This document shows positions 15,310-23,475 of a stretch of 36,355 nt of DNA, piece after piece (positions within the stretch are counted from its first letter, which is position 1; every line of letters starts with the position of its first letter). A program made the position numbers and the translations under genes. Under the pieces are notes generated by a model. It had not been told where the DNA came from. It did no database searches and worked only from the letters and a program-made list of their open reading frames with translations. The stretch comes from JAHIYG01 sp041306075 (GTDB taxonomy: Archaea; Altiarchaeota; Altiarchaeia; IMC4; SCGC-AAA252-I15), in the NCBI GenBank assembly GCA_041306075.1, contig JBFYKH010000014.1, positions 1 through 36,355 on the forward strand. The letters run 5' to 3'.

Positions 15310-16345
15310 TCTCTACAACGTCAAAAACAACGTCCGCAGGGGCTTCACAAGGGACCTCAAGGAGCAGATAGACTACTTCAACGCCGCTAAACTGTACACT
15401 CTCGAAGTGAAGATGACCTCGAATTGCTCCCTGAAGTGCAGCTACTGCTATGCGGAATCCACGCCCCAATGCAGCCAGCAATTGGATTCGGACGTCCTCA
15501 TGGGGCTAATCGACGACTGCGCAGAAGCAGGCATAAGGCAGATAAACTGGGGCGGAGGCGAACCCCTGGAGCGCAAGGACTGGTATCCCCTCATGAGCTA
15601 TGCAAAGGACAAAGGCGTGGATAACCTACTCATGACCAACGGCATGCTCCTACACGACAAGTCCACAGCCAAGAAGGTCGCGGATGTCGTCGAAATGGCG
15701 TTCGTCCACATCGACACTCTCAACAAAACCATCTGGGAATCACTTCATGAGACGGACTCAGAACTGCACCAAAAACAGATTGACGGCATCAATAATCTCC
15801 TTGACGGAGGCTTCCCCTGCGAGGACTTAGCAATATCCATGACTCTGGCCAAACCACTATTCGAGGATGAGGACTATAAACGGACGATAGACTGGGCTTA
15901 TGACGAACTCGGAATAGCCGCAATACTCTTCCCCTACCGGAACTTCGGCTTCGCGGGGCAGCGAACTGACCTCAACCCTGGGTTCGAGCAGATGGCGGAA
16001 GCGTATAAGTACCGGAACGCGAAGGACGGCATACCGAGCGGGCCGGGATTCGGGACGAAATTCTACTGCGGAACGTCATCCCACATAAGTGCAGGCGGTG
16101 AGGTGATGGCGTGCTCGATGGTATACCCGACGTACGTCGGTAACATCAACAAGATGCCCTTCAGCGAAATCTACTCAAAGAACATCAAGACGCTGACCTA
16201 CCAGTCATTACACGACCCTAGGAACATCAAAGGGCACTGCAGCGACTGCGAGCATAACGTATTCTGCTGGGGGTGCAGGGCCGCGTCGGAGTTGATAGCC
16301 GGCAGCTACACAAACTCAGACCCGATTTGTTGGATGAAACCTTAA
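15293..16345 (+). CDS. Radical SAM / SPASM domain protein
   Basis: The 350-residue enzyme has the radical SAM cluster motif CSLKCSYC (Cys 45, 49, 52), a GGGEPL block (SAM contact) and MTNGMLL. Its C-terminal SPASM region has cysteines in FYCGTSS, VMACSMV, HCSDC, VFCWGC and DPICW, enough for two auxiliary 4Fe-4S clusters. SPASM enzymes mostly modify peptides (RiPP maturation) or act as anaerobic sulfatase activators and haem-pathway enzymes; the substrate here is unknown. It starts inside the 3' end of the regulator gene (17-base overlap) and probably forms a two-gene operon. No precursor peptide is evident. An oligo-T tract follows the stop. Confidence 0.9.
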   Translation: MPMLNSLYNVKNNVRRGFTRDLKEQIDYFNAAKLYTLEVKMTSNCSLKCSYCYAESTPQCSQQLDSDVLMGLIDDCAEAGIRQINWGGGEPLERKDWYPLMSYAKDKGVDNLLMTNGMLLHDKSTAKKVADVVEMAFVHIDTLNKTIWESLHETDSELHQKQIDGINNLLDGGFPCEDLAISMTLAKPLFEDEDYKRTIDWAYDELGIAAILFPYRNFGFAGQRTDLNPGFEQMAEAYKYRNAKDGIPSGPGFGTKFYCGTSSHISAGGEVMACSMVYPTYVGNINKMPFSEIYSKNIKTLTYQSLHDPRNIKGHCSDCEHNVFCWGCRAASELIAGSYTNSDPICWMKP

Positions 16346-16349
16346 ATTC

Positions 16350-16388
16350 ATGGTTTTTGTCTTTTTGTCGTGTTTTTATTTTTTGTTT
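16350..16388 (+). terminator. Oligo-T tracts after the radical SAM gene
   Basis: Several T-runs (GGTTTTTG, CTTTTTG, GTTTTTATTTTTTG) follow the radical SAM stop at once. Runs of five or more T without a hairpin are the usual archaeal transcription-end signal. Their in-frame reading as a Phe/Leu-rich N-terminal extension of the next gene is therefore unlikely to be protein. Confidence 0.55.
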
Positions 16389-16394
16389 TGTAAT

Positions 16395-17441
16395 ATGTTG
16401 TTTGTGGGTCGTGGTTTCAGTAGCTTGGAGGGTAAGGTCCTGTATGGGCTTGTTCGTTGGCCTGGCTTGAACGATCCTGAGTTGGCGGTTAAGTTGGGTG
16501 TCGGCCGCACCACTGTGACCGCTATTCGGAGGCGTTTTGAGCGGAGTGGGACGGTTTCGTATCATCTGCTGCCTGATTTCGCGAGGGCCGGCTGCGAGCT
16601 TTTGACGACCTTGTACGGGGAGTTCAGCGGGGCTGCGGTCCGCGACCTGGACGTGTTGAGGGAGTCCATCCGCGACGGCGTCGGCTCCGCGTTCTACATG
16701 GTTCGTTTCGGTGGCCAGCACCTGAGCTTCGGGGCCGCGGAGAGCCTAACCAGGGTGCGGGAGGGCATTATCGCGCACCACAGGGTCCACCATGACAGCG
16801 GCTACCTGACCGACAGGCGGCATAACTACGTCTTCTTCCCGTTGAAGCTCACGCATCTGCCGAGGTTCTTCGACTATGCGCCGGCCGTGGCCGAGCGTTT
16901 CGGGCTCAGGCATGCGTCGGATGCGCAGCCGAAGGCGGCGTCGGGGGCGTGGCGGCCTACGAGGAAGGAGTTATGCACGTTCAACGCGCTAGTATCTTTG
17001 CCTGGGGAGCCTGACGAGGCCATAGCGAAGGAGGCGGGCGTGAGCAGGCAGACTGTGAACACTTTGCGGAACAGGTTCCTCGCCGAGGGGCTCCTGAAGC
17101 CCCTGCGCATCCCTGATATGAGGCGGCTTGGCTTCAGCCTGTTGTCGTTCACCCACCTGCACCTGAGCCCGCACGTCGGGTTGGAGGGGCGGCGGAAGCA
17201 CACGGAATCCGTCCTCTCGGACGCCTCGCATGTCCTGAAGATAGCCGGCGACCTGGAGGCGGTCCTCATGTCATACCACCAGGACTACGGGGCGTTCAGG
17301 AAGTCGCATGAGCGCCTCCTCGACGTCTACAAGCGGGACAACCTCCTGTCCGACGAGCCTGTGGTGAAGCTGTTTCCCCTCTCTGAGACGGAGAGCATAC
17401 TCGACCACGACTACGCGAACATAGTCCGGGATACTTTTTGA
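16395..17441 (+). CDS. Internally duplicated winged-helix regulator
   Basis: The 348-residue protein consists of two homologous halves. Half one (~10-170) begins KVLYGLVRWPGLNDPELAVKL, with an HTH recognition region GVGRTTVTAIRRRFERSG, and ends near VFFPLKLTHL. Half two (~195-348) begins KELCTFNALVSLPGEPDEAI, with GVSRQTVNTLRNRFLAEG, and ends KLFPLSETESILDHDY. Each half is a winged helix plus a ligand-like alpha/beta domain, so one chain could bind DNA like a dimer. The ATG at 16395 is preferred over one at 16350, whose extra residues come from the oligo-T terminator tract. Target genes are unknown; it lies next to the radical SAM operon. Confidence 0.75.
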   Translation: MLFVGRGFSSLEGKVLYGLVRWPGLNDPELAVKLGVGRTTVTAIRRRFERSGTVSYHLLPDFARAGCELLTTLYGEFSGAAVRDLDVLRESIRDGVGSAFYMVRFGGQHLSFGAAESLTRVREGIIAHHRVHHDSGYLTDRRHNYVFFPLKLTHLPRFFDYAPAVAERFGLRHASDAQPKAASGAWRPTRKELCTFNALVSLPGEPDEAIAKEAGVSRQTVNTLRNRFLAEGLLKPLRIPDMRRLGFSLLSFTHLHLSPHVGLEGRRKHTESVLSDASHVLKIAGDLEAVLMSYHQDYGAFRKSHERLLDVYKRDNLLSDEPVVKLFPLSETESILDHDYANIVRDTF

Positions 17442-17449
17442 TTACTCCC

Positions 17450-17701
17450 TCACCCGTAGACCTTCCTTCTATGACCTATTCTGATGACTGCGACGACTTT
17501 GTCCTGCGGATTAATGTCCAGTATCGCACGCCAGTCCCCTGCGCGCAGCCTGTAGCCCGGGTCGTCCACGAGCCTTGTCACATGAGCAGCCGGGTCTTCC
17601 GCAGCCTTCTCCAGGGCGTCAAGAATCCTGTGTCGGATTTGGCGGTCGAGTTTCCTCAATTGCCTGAGCGCAGACTCCGAGAATATGACTCTGTACGTCA
17701 T
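17450..17701 (-). CDS. RelE/ParE-family toxin
   Basis: The 83-residue protein has the RelE/ParE pattern: TYRVIFSESALRQLRKLD, a helical IRHRILDALEKAAEDP, then the beta strands YRLRAGDWRAILDINPQDKVVAVIRIGHRRKVY (read in two blocks). The R-x-G-D-W-R core and terminal HRRKVY are typical of mRNA-interfering RelE toxins, with basic residues positioned for catalysis. It overlaps the antitoxin gene upstream by 4 bases (ATGA), the usual toxin-antitoxin arrangement, and is convergent with the duplicated regulator 8 bases away. Confidence 0.92.
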   Translation of the reverse strand: MTYRVIFSESALRQLRKLDRQIRHRILDALEKAAEDPAAHVTRLVDDPGYRLRAGDWRAILDINPQDKVVAVIRIGHRRKVYG

Positions 17702-17916
17702 GCGTCCAGGTCCCTGCGGACTTCTTCCAGCGTTTGGTGTCTGCCCTCGCGTATCTCGGCCCTTGACGCCTCCAGCTCGCGCCGCGTCTTTTCGCTCAGC
17801 CTTTGGGAGTCCTCCAGGAGGTTGCGTATCACGTCCTCGTAGGTCTCCCTTGGGAAGAGTTTCCGGGATTTCAGGCTGTTCAGGAGGTCGACGCTGACCT
17901 GCACGCTAGTGACCAT
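17698..17916 (-). CDS. RelB/VapB-like antitoxin
   Basis: The 72-residue antitoxin has an N-terminal ribbon-helix-helix-like region (SVQVSVDLLNSLKSRKLFPRE then YEDVIRNLLE) that would bind the operon's own promoter. An acidic/basic helical C terminus (residues ~35-72, EGRHQTLEEVRRDL) is the type that wraps the toxin. It is first in the pair and overlaps the toxin by 4 bases. The ATG at 17916 is about 28 nt from a TATA box, with a direct repeat between, which supports autoregulation. Confidence 0.88.
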   Translation of the reverse strand: MVTSVQVSVDLLNSLKSRKLFPRETYEDVIRNLLEDSQRLSEKTRRELEASRAEIREGRHQTLEEVRRDLDA

Positions 17917-17949
17917 AGACTTCTATAGACTGCTATTGGTTATAAATGC
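17917..17949 (-). promoter_or_regulatory. Toxin-antitoxin promoter with AGTCTAT direct repeat
   Basis: Reading the minus strand, a TATA-like ATTTATAAC (17941-17949) is followed by AGTCTATAGAAGTCTAT (17915-17931), two AGTCTAT words 10 nt apart that end at the start codon. The position just downstream of the TATA box suits repression by the antitoxin. Confidence 0.55.
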
Positions 17950-17958
17950 ATGCGTAAT

Positions 17959-17997
17959 AAAAAAAAAGAATAAGCTAAGGGGTTGCCTCGCAACCCC
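17959..17997 (-). terminator. Intrinsic-type terminator of gdhA
   Basis: On the minus strand, GGGGTTGC, loop GAG, GCAACCCC (17979-17997) forms an 8-bp GC-rich hairpin. It is followed by TTAGCTTATTC and a run of nine T (17959-17967). It starts 12 bases after the gdhA stop and is an unusually bacterial-looking terminator. Confidence 0.8.
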
Positions 17998-18009
17998 CGT
18001 TTAACGGCT

Positions 18010-19335
18010 TTATACGAGGCCCTGCTGCATCATCGCGTCGGCCACCTTCATGAATCCCGCTATGTTGGCTCCGTCGACAAGGTTGCCTGCGGTGCTGTAC
18101 CGCTCGGATGCCTCGTAAGAGCTTTTGTATATGCTCTGCATGATGGCCTTCAGCCTGGCGTCGGTCTCCTCGAAGGTCCACCTCAGCCTCATGCTGTTCT
18201 GGCTCATCTCCAGGCCCGAGGTCGCCACTCCGCCGGCGTTCGCGGCCTTCGCGGGGCCGAACACGACGCCGTTCTTCAGGAAGACGTCTATGGCCTCGGG
18301 GGTGCTCGGCATGTTCGCGCCTTCGCCGACGCCGATGCAGCCGTTGTCGACGAGCATCTTCGCGGCCTTCCCGTCCAGCTCGTTCTGGGTGGCGTTCGGG
18401 AGCGCGATGTCGCACTTCACGCTCCATATGCCCTTCGAGCCGTCCTGGTACTCGGCCTTCGGCCTGTACTTCAGGTACTCCTTTATGCGGCCGCGCTTTA
18501 TCTCCTTCAGCTCGCTCACGACCTTCAGGTCTATGCCTTCCTTGTCGTAGATGTAGCCGTCGCTGTCGCTCATCGCGACTACCTTGGCGCCCATCTCTCG
18601 GCACTTCTGCACTGCGTATATGCTGACGTTCCCTGAGCCGGAGCTTACGACGACCTTCCCCCTTATGGCCTGCTTCTGGGCCTTCAGGGCCTCTTCCATG
18701 AAGTACATGAGGCCGTATCCGGTGGCTTCGGTCCTGACGAGGCTTCCGCCCCAGTTCAGTCCCTTGCCGGTCAATACTCCGGTGAACTCGTTCCTGAGCT
18801 TCTTGTATTGTCCGAACATGTAGCCGATTTCCCGGCCGCCGACTCCTATGTCACCCGCGGGGACGTCGGTGTCGGCGCCGATGTGGCGTTGCAGCTCGCT
18901 CATGAAGCTCTGGCAGAATCGCATGACTTCGGCGTCGGATTTTCCGTGGGGGTCGAAGTCGCTTCCGCCCTTGCCGCCGCCCATCGGCAGGCCGGTGAGC
19001 GAGTTCTTGAGTATCTGCTCGAATCCGAGGAACTTCAGCATCCCTAGGTAGACCGTCTTGTGGAACCTGAGGCCTCCCTTGTAGGGGCCGAGGGCGCTGT
19101 TGAACTGGACCCTGTACCCCCTGTTCACCTGGACTTCGCCTCTGTCGTCGACCCACGGGACCCGGAACATGATGACTCTTTCCGGCTCCGCCATCCTCTC
19201 GAACACCTTCGCCTTGGCGTATTCGGGGTGCTGTTTGAACACCGGCTGCAGGGATTCGTAGACTTCAGTCACCGCCTGATGGAATTCTGGCTCGTTCGGG
19301 TTTTTCCTCAATATGTGCTCCAGTGTGCTGTCCAT
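18010..19335 (-). CDS. gdhA: Glutamate dehydrogenase, bacterial hexameric type
   Basis: The 441-residue enzyme interconverts glutamate with 2-oxoglutarate and ammonia. It is strikingly similar to the NADP-dependent enterobacterial GdhA type: PERVIMFRVPWVDDRGEVQVNRG, GPYKGGLRFH, LPMGGGKGGSDFDPHGKS, ADTDVPAGDIGVGGREIG and NAGGVATSGLEMSQNS are all present (catalytic Lys in MGGGKGG). Many archaeal enzymes are of another GDH subgroup, so this gene was probably acquired from bacteria. The ATG at 19335 has GAGG 5 nt upstream; an ATG at 19344 is also possible. An Lrp/AsnC regulator gene is divergent, and a clear terminator follows. Confidence 0.96.
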   Translation of the reverse strand: MDSTLEHILRKNPNEPEFHQAVTEVYESLQPVFKQHPEYAKAKVFERMAEPERVIMFRVPWVDDRGEVQVNRGYRVQFNSALGPYKGGLRFHKTVYLGMLKFLGFEQILKNSLTGLPMGGGKGGSDFDPHGKSDAEVMRFCQSFMSELQRHIGADTDVPAGDIGVGGREIGYMFGQYKKLRNEFTGVLTGKGLNWGGSLVRTEATGYGLMYFMEEALKAQKQAIRGKVVVSSGSGNVSIYAVQKCREMGAKVVAMSDSDGYIYDKEGIDLKVVSELKEIKRGRIKEYLKYRPKAEYQDGSKGIWSVKCDIALPNATQNELDGKAAKMLVDNGCIGVGEGANMPSTPEAIDVFLKNGVVFGPAKAANAGGVATSGLEMSQNSMRLRWTFEETDARLKAIMQSIYKSSYEASERYSTAGNLVDGANIAGFMKVADAMMQQGLV

Positions 19336-19420
19336 TTTCCTCATTTATTTCATTAAATCTTTTCAAGGGATACCTATTTTATATTTAAATAGGAAAGTTT
19401 ATATTTTAAACAGTTGTAAA

Positions 19421-19975
19421 ATGAAACAAAAACTCTCCGACAACGAGAAAAAAACCCTCAAGCTCCTCATACACAACGGACGGATGTCGAACACCGAAAT
19501 CGCCAGGCAGATAGGCATCACCCCGCAGGCGGTCGGGAAGATACAGGACAAGCTCGAGCGGGTCGGCGTCATCAAGGGATACTCCACGATAATCGACTAC
19601 GAGAAGATCGGACTCGAAGTCTTCGCGATAGCGTTCTTCAGGTTCAAGTCAGGCTCGTGGACGAGGCTCGAGCGCGAAGACATCCGGGAGCGGCTCTCGG
19701 GACCGCACATCATACGCGTCTACCTGCTGTCGGAAGGCGACTTCACCCACATGGTCTTCTACGGCTTCAGGAGCATAAGGGAGCTGGACAACTACTTCCA
19801 CGCCCTCCAGACTGAGAGGGGCCACATATCCGAGCTGAAGCGGCTCTTCATACTCTCGGCGTCGAGCATACTCAAGAATTCGCCGAACGACCTCCTGGAC
19901 AAGGCCCTCGACGAGTACTCCGTGGAGCGTCTCGCGAGGCCGGAGACGCCGAAGCCGCTGAACGGGCTGAACTAG
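19421..19975 (+). CDS. Lrp/AsnC-type winged-helix regulator
   Basis: The 184-residue protein begins KLSDNEKKTLKLLIHNGRMS, then the HTH TEIARQIGITPQAVGKIQDKLERVGVIKGYSTIIDYEKIG, which is the Lrp/AsnC pattern. The C-terminal part (~60-160) has the alternating beta/alpha layout of a RAM-like or related ligand domain, but is longer and not a textbook RAM domain. Being divergent from gdhA, it is a good candidate regulator of nitrogen metabolism. The intergenic gap has GTTTATATTTTAAAC, a near-palindrome overlapping a TATA-like box (19396-19410), where it could bind. Confidence 0.85.
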   Translation: MKQKLSDNEKKTLKLLIHNGRMSNTEIARQIGITPQAVGKIQDKLERVGVIKGYSTIIDYEKIGLEVFAIAFFRFKSGSWTRLEREDIRERLSGPHIIRVYLLSEGDFTHMVFYGFRSIRELDNYFHALQTERGHISELKRLFILSASSILKNSPNDLLDKALDEYSVERLARPETPKPLNGLN

Positions 19976-20034
19976 CCCGGCGTCAACGGGCTTATATAGC
20001 GGGGAGATTTATTACTACAACTAACGGTGATTTG

Positions 20035-21987
20035 ATGACGTCAACTATCGAGTCTATGAGCCAGGCTGGGATGAAGATACCTCCGAAGAAAGAGTTCCTC
20101 GAGAAGGCCCATGTTAGGGGCGCCGAATACGACAAGCTCTACCGGCAGTCGCTGGACCAGCCGGAGGAGTTCTGGACCGGCATCGCCACCCAGCTCCACT
20201 GGTTCAAGACCTGGGACGAATTCCACTTCTGGGACCCGAAGACGGTCACATGCCGCTGGTTCAAGGGCGGACTCACCAACGTCTCCTACAACTGCCTCGA
20301 CAGGCACCTCTCGGAGAGGAAGGACAAGGTTGCGATACTCTGGCAGGGGGAGCCGGAGGAAGACGTCCGGAAGATAACATACGGCGAACTCCACAGGGAC
20401 GTCTGCAAATTCGCCAACGTGCTGAAGAAGCACGGCATAAAGCGCGGCGACAGGGTGTGCCTGTACCTGCCGATGATACCCGAGCTGGCGGTGGCCATGC
20501 TCGCGTGCACGAGGATAGGCGCGGTCCACAACATCGTCTTCGGCGGATTCAGCTCGCAGTCGCTGTCCGACCGCATACTGGACTCCCAGTCGAAGATGAT
20601 AGTGACGTCCAACGTCAGCCTGAGGTCCGGCAAGAAGATTCCCCTGAAGACCAACGCCGACGCGTCTGCGAAGGCATGCCCATCGGTCGAGAAAATCATC
20701 GTCGTGAACCGGGCCGAGGCCCCGTGCGAGATGACGGCGGGCCGCGACTTCTGGTGGCACGACGAGATGAAGTCCGCCAAGGACATCTGCGAGCCCGAGA
20801 AGATGGACGCGGAGGACCCGCTGTTCATCCTCTACACGAGCGGCACTACCGGGAAGCCGAAGGGCGTCCTCCACACGACCGGCGGGTACATGGTCTACAC
20901 GTACCTGACCTTCAAGCACATATTCGACTACAAGGAGGAGGACTTGTTCTGGTGCACCGCGGACATAGGATGGGTCACCGGCCACAGCTACATAGTCTAC
21001 GGCCCGCTGGCGAACGGCGCGACCTCCCTGATGTTCGAGGGCGTGCCTAACTACCCGGACAAGGACAGGTTCTGGCACGTCGTCGACAAGTTCAGGGTGA
21101 ACATATTCTACACCGCGCCGACCGCCATAAGGGCGATAGCGAGCTTCGGCGACGAGTATGTGGACCGCCACGACCTGTCGAGCCTGAGGCTCCTAGGGTC
21201 CGTGGGCGAGCCCATCAACCCGGAGGCGTGGCTCTGGTACTACAAGCATGTCGGCCGCGAGAGGTGTCCGATAGTGGACACTTGGTGGCAGACGGAGACG
21301 GGGGGAATCCTCATTACCCCGCTGCCCGGGGTCAGCACGCTGAAGCCGGGGTCCGCGAACAAGCCGTTCTACGGCGTCGAGCCCGTGGTCCTCAACGAGA
21401 AGGGCCTCGAGTGCAAGGTCAACGAGGGCGGCCTCCTGGTTCTCAAGCGGCCGTGGCCCGGGATGATGAGGACGGTGTGGGGCCACCATGAGCGGTTCGT
21501 CGAGACCTACTGGAAGATGTTCCCGGGATTGTATTTCACGGGAGACGGCGCGAGGAAGGACGAGGACGGCGACTACTGGCTCATGGGCCGGATAGACGAC
21601 GTCGTCAACATCAGCGGACACAGGATTGGCACCGCCGAGGTCGAGAGCGCCCTCGTAAGCCACGCGAACGTCGCGGAGGCCGCCATAGTCCCGTTCCCCC
21701 ACGAGATAAAGGGCCAGGCCCTCTATGCCTACGTCACCCTGAAGGCTGGCGTGCCGAAGACCGAGGAGCTGAAGGCGGAGCTCCTGAAGCACGTGTCGAA
21801 GGAGATCGGGCCGATAGCGAAGCCTGACAAGATACAGTTCGCGGACGGCCTGCCGAAGACGAGGAGCGGGAAGATAATGAGGAGGATACTCAGGAAGATA
21901 GCGGAGGGCGCTGAAGAGGTCGGCGACACGACGACGCTCGCGGACCCGACTGTTGTGGACGTCCTGAAGGCCGGGAGGGTGAAGTAG
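20035..21987 (+). CDS. acs: Acetyl-CoA synthetase, AMP-forming
   Basis: The 650-residue enzyme makes acetyl-CoA from acetate, ATP and CoA, releasing AMP and PPi. It has the N-terminal domain typical of Acs (YDKLYRQSLDQPEEFW), the P-loop-like LYTSGTTGKPKG, WCTADIGWVTGHSY, DTWWQTETGG, YFTGDGARKDEDGDYWLMGR and, near the C terminus, TRSGKIMRR with Lys 613. That Lys is the residue whose acetylation inactivates bacterial Acs. The length is standard. The ATG at 20035 follows GGTGA, with a TATA-like CTTATATAG at 19990. The downstream OFA-family gene is 26 bases away. Acetyltransferase and deacetylase genes lie further right. Confidence 0.97.
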   Translation: MTSTIESMSQAGMKIPPKKEFLEKAHVRGAEYDKLYRQSLDQPEEFWTGIATQLHWFKTWDEFHFWDPKTVTCRWFKGGLTNVSYNCLDRHLSERKDKVAILWQGEPEEDVRKITYGELHRDVCKFANVLKKHGIKRGDRVCLYLPMIPELAVAMLACTRIGAVHNIVFGGFSSQSLSDRILDSQSKMIVTSNVSLRSGKKIPLKTNADASAKACPSVEKIIVVNRAEAPCEMTAGRDFWWHDEMKSAKDICEPEKMDAEDPLFILYTSGTTGKPKGVLHTTGGYMVYTYLTFKHIFDYKEEDLFWCTADIGWVTGHSYIVYGPLANGATSLMFEGVPNYPDKDRFWHVVDKFRVNIFYTAPTAIRAIASFGDEYVDRHDLSSLRLLGSVGEPINPEAWLWYYKHVGRERCPIVDTWWQTETGGILITPLPGVSTLKPGSANKPFYGVEPVVLNEKGLECKVNEGGLLVLKRPWPGMMRTVWGHHERFVETYWKMFPGLYFTGDGARKDEDGDYWLMGRIDDVVNISGHRIGTAEVESALVSHANVAEAAIVPFPHEIKGQALYAYVTLKAGVPKTEELKAELLKHVSKEIGPIAKPDKIQFADGLPKTRSGKIMRRILRKIAEGAEEVGDTTTLADPTVVDVLKAGRVK

Positions 21988-22013
21988 CCCTCCGGCGGGT
22001 TTATTCTCCTGAG

Positions 22014-23213
22014 ATGGCTGTCGGGAACCGTTGGACGGTCGTATTGGGCGCACTGGTGGTGCAGCTCTGCCTCGGCGCCATCTACAGCTGGAGCGTCTTC
22101 GTGAAGCCGCTCAAGGACGTTTTCCATTACACGACGACCGAGACGCAGGTGATATTCTCCGTCGCCCTGGCGACCTTCGCCCTGGTGATGATATTCGCGG
22201 GTAGGTGGCAGGACCGCGCGGGGCCGAGGAAGGTGGCGACGCTCGGGGGCATACTCTTCGGCGCCGGATACATAATCGCGTCCTACACCGGCGGCGCCTT
22301 CATCCCGATGGTGTTGGCCGTCGGAGTGGTTGGCGGTGCCGGCCTGGGTTTCGGTTACGTCTGCCCCATAGCGTCATGCGTCAAATGGTTCCCGGACAAG
22401 CGCGGCCTGATAACCGGCATCGCGGTCGCAGGCTTCGGCGCCGGCTCATGGCTCTTCCAGCAGGTGGCGACGTCGCTAATCAACTCTTACGGGCTGATGG
22501 CGGCGTTCCAGTACCTCGGCGTCATATTCCTCGTCGCCGTCGTCCTCGGGGCGCAGCTTCTAAGGAATCCGCCGGCGGGCTGGGCGCCTGCGGGATGGAA
22601 CCCCCCTGTAACGGCGGTGTCCTCCTCTGGCGGGGACATGACATGGAAGGAGATAGTCGGGACCCGGCAGTTCTGGATGCTCTGGGCGATGTTCCTCTTC
22701 GGCGCGATGGCCGGGCTCATGGTCATAGGCAACCTGAAGCCGTTCGGCATCTACAATGGCCTCAGCGAGGCTTTCGCAGGCTCCCTGGTCGGCCTCCTCG
22801 CGCTCTTCAACGGCGCGGGGCGGATAACCTGGGGGACGGTCTCGGACAGGATAGGGCGCAGCAGGGCGATGACGATAATGTTCGCCCTCCAGGGCGTCAT
22901 GATGCTGGCCCTGATGCAGATGGGCGCCACCGAGGTGACGCTGGCAATAGCCGCGGCATGGGTGGGGTTCAACTTCGGAGGCAACTTCGCCCTCTTCCCG
23001 AGCGCGACCGCGGACTACTACGGGACGAAGAACCTGGGGATAAACTACGGCCTCGTGTTCACGAGCTACGGCCTCGGCGGCATAGCGGGGCCGATACTTG
23101 GCGGGATGGTGTTCGACGCCACCGGAAGCTACATGTGGGCGTTCATACCCTCGGGGATACTCTGCCTCGTCGCGGCCGGGATATCCCTGTTCACGAGGAA
23201 GCCGTCCTCTTAG
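22014..23213 (+). CDS. OFA-family MFS transporter (oxalate/formate antiporter type)
   Basis: The 399-residue protein has twelve predicted membrane spans. OFA-family features include the opening VVQLCLGAIYSWSVFVKPL, an RWQDRAGPRKVA loop after span 2, GLGFGYVCPIASCVKWFPDKRGLITGIAVAGFG and the mirrored WGTVSDRIGRSRAM in the second half. Members carry small carboxylates. Because it follows acs by 26 bases and is probably co-transcribed, acetate or another monocarboxylate is the likely substrate; this is inferred. Its last 23 bases overlap the convergent AN1-like gene. Confidence 0.92.
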   Translation: MAVGNRWTVVLGALVVQLCLGAIYSWSVFVKPLKDVFHYTTTETQVIFSVALATFALVMIFAGRWQDRAGPRKVATLGGILFGAGYIIASYTGGAFIPMVLAVGVVGGAGLGFGYVCPIASCVKWFPDKRGLITGIAVAGFGAGSWLFQQVATSLINSYGLMAAFQYLGVIFLVAVVLGAQLLRNPPAGWAPAGWNPPVTAVSSSGGDMTWKEIVGTRQFWMLWAMFLFGAMAGLMVIGNLKPFGIYNGLSEAFAGSLVGLLALFNGAGRITWGTVSDRIGRSRAMTIMFALQGVMMLALMQMGATEVTLAIAAAWVGFNFGGNFALFPSATADYYGTKNLGINYGLVFTSYGLGGIAGPILGGMVFDATGSYMWAFIPSGILCLVAAGISLFTRKPSS

Positions 23214-23424
23214 TCTCCTGGCAGTGGTGGGCTTCCCTGAAGACGTGCGTCTGGCAGTAGCGGCCCTGGCAGTACGGGCACGCGCTCACGCCGTGGCGGA
23301 CGCCGCACTTCAGGCATGCGGGGCCCGCCCGGGCGGATTTGGCGAGCATCCTCCTGAGGATGGCGTAGAGCACGACAGCCCCTATCGCGGCTCCCGCGTA
23401 CTCCCAAATCCCGAGCGCGGCCAT
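23191..23424 (-). CDS. Membrane-anchored AN1-like zinc-finger protein
   Basis: The 77-residue protein has an N-terminal hydrophobic span (~5-24, WEYAGAAIGAVVLYAIL), a basic stretch, and then a cysteine/histidine cluster: CLKCGVRHG, CPYCQGRYCQTH and REAHHC. This order, with a paired CxxC, CxxCxxxYC, H and HHC, resembles the AN1 zinc finger, which binds two zinc ions. It probably sits on the cytoplasmic face. The ATG at 23424 is ~26 nt from a TATA box that also serves the divergent lipoprotein gene. The 3' end overlaps the OFA gene by 23 bases. Confidence 0.75.
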   Translation of the reverse strand: MAALGIWEYAGAAIGAVVLYAILRRMLAKSARAGPACLKCGVRHGVSACPYCQGRYCQTHVFREAHHCQETKRTASS

Positions 23425-23446
23425 CGGGTTAACTATTGGCGCCTGG

Positions 23447-23455
23447 TTTTTATAC
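23447..23455. promoter_or_regulatory. Single TATA element shared by two divergent leaderless genes
   Basis: TTTTTATAC reads as TTTTTATA on the plus strand and TATAAAAA on the minus strand. It lies midway between the starts at 23424 and 23476, about 26 nt from each, the same geometry as at 6012-6021. Confidence 0.6.
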
Positions 23456-23475
23456 CCCCGGGCGTAATAGAATCT

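Noticed and set aside
20041..21171. 376-codon minus-strand open frame opposite acs
   Set aside because: Antisense shadow of a conserved enzyme; no recognisable domain or promoter.
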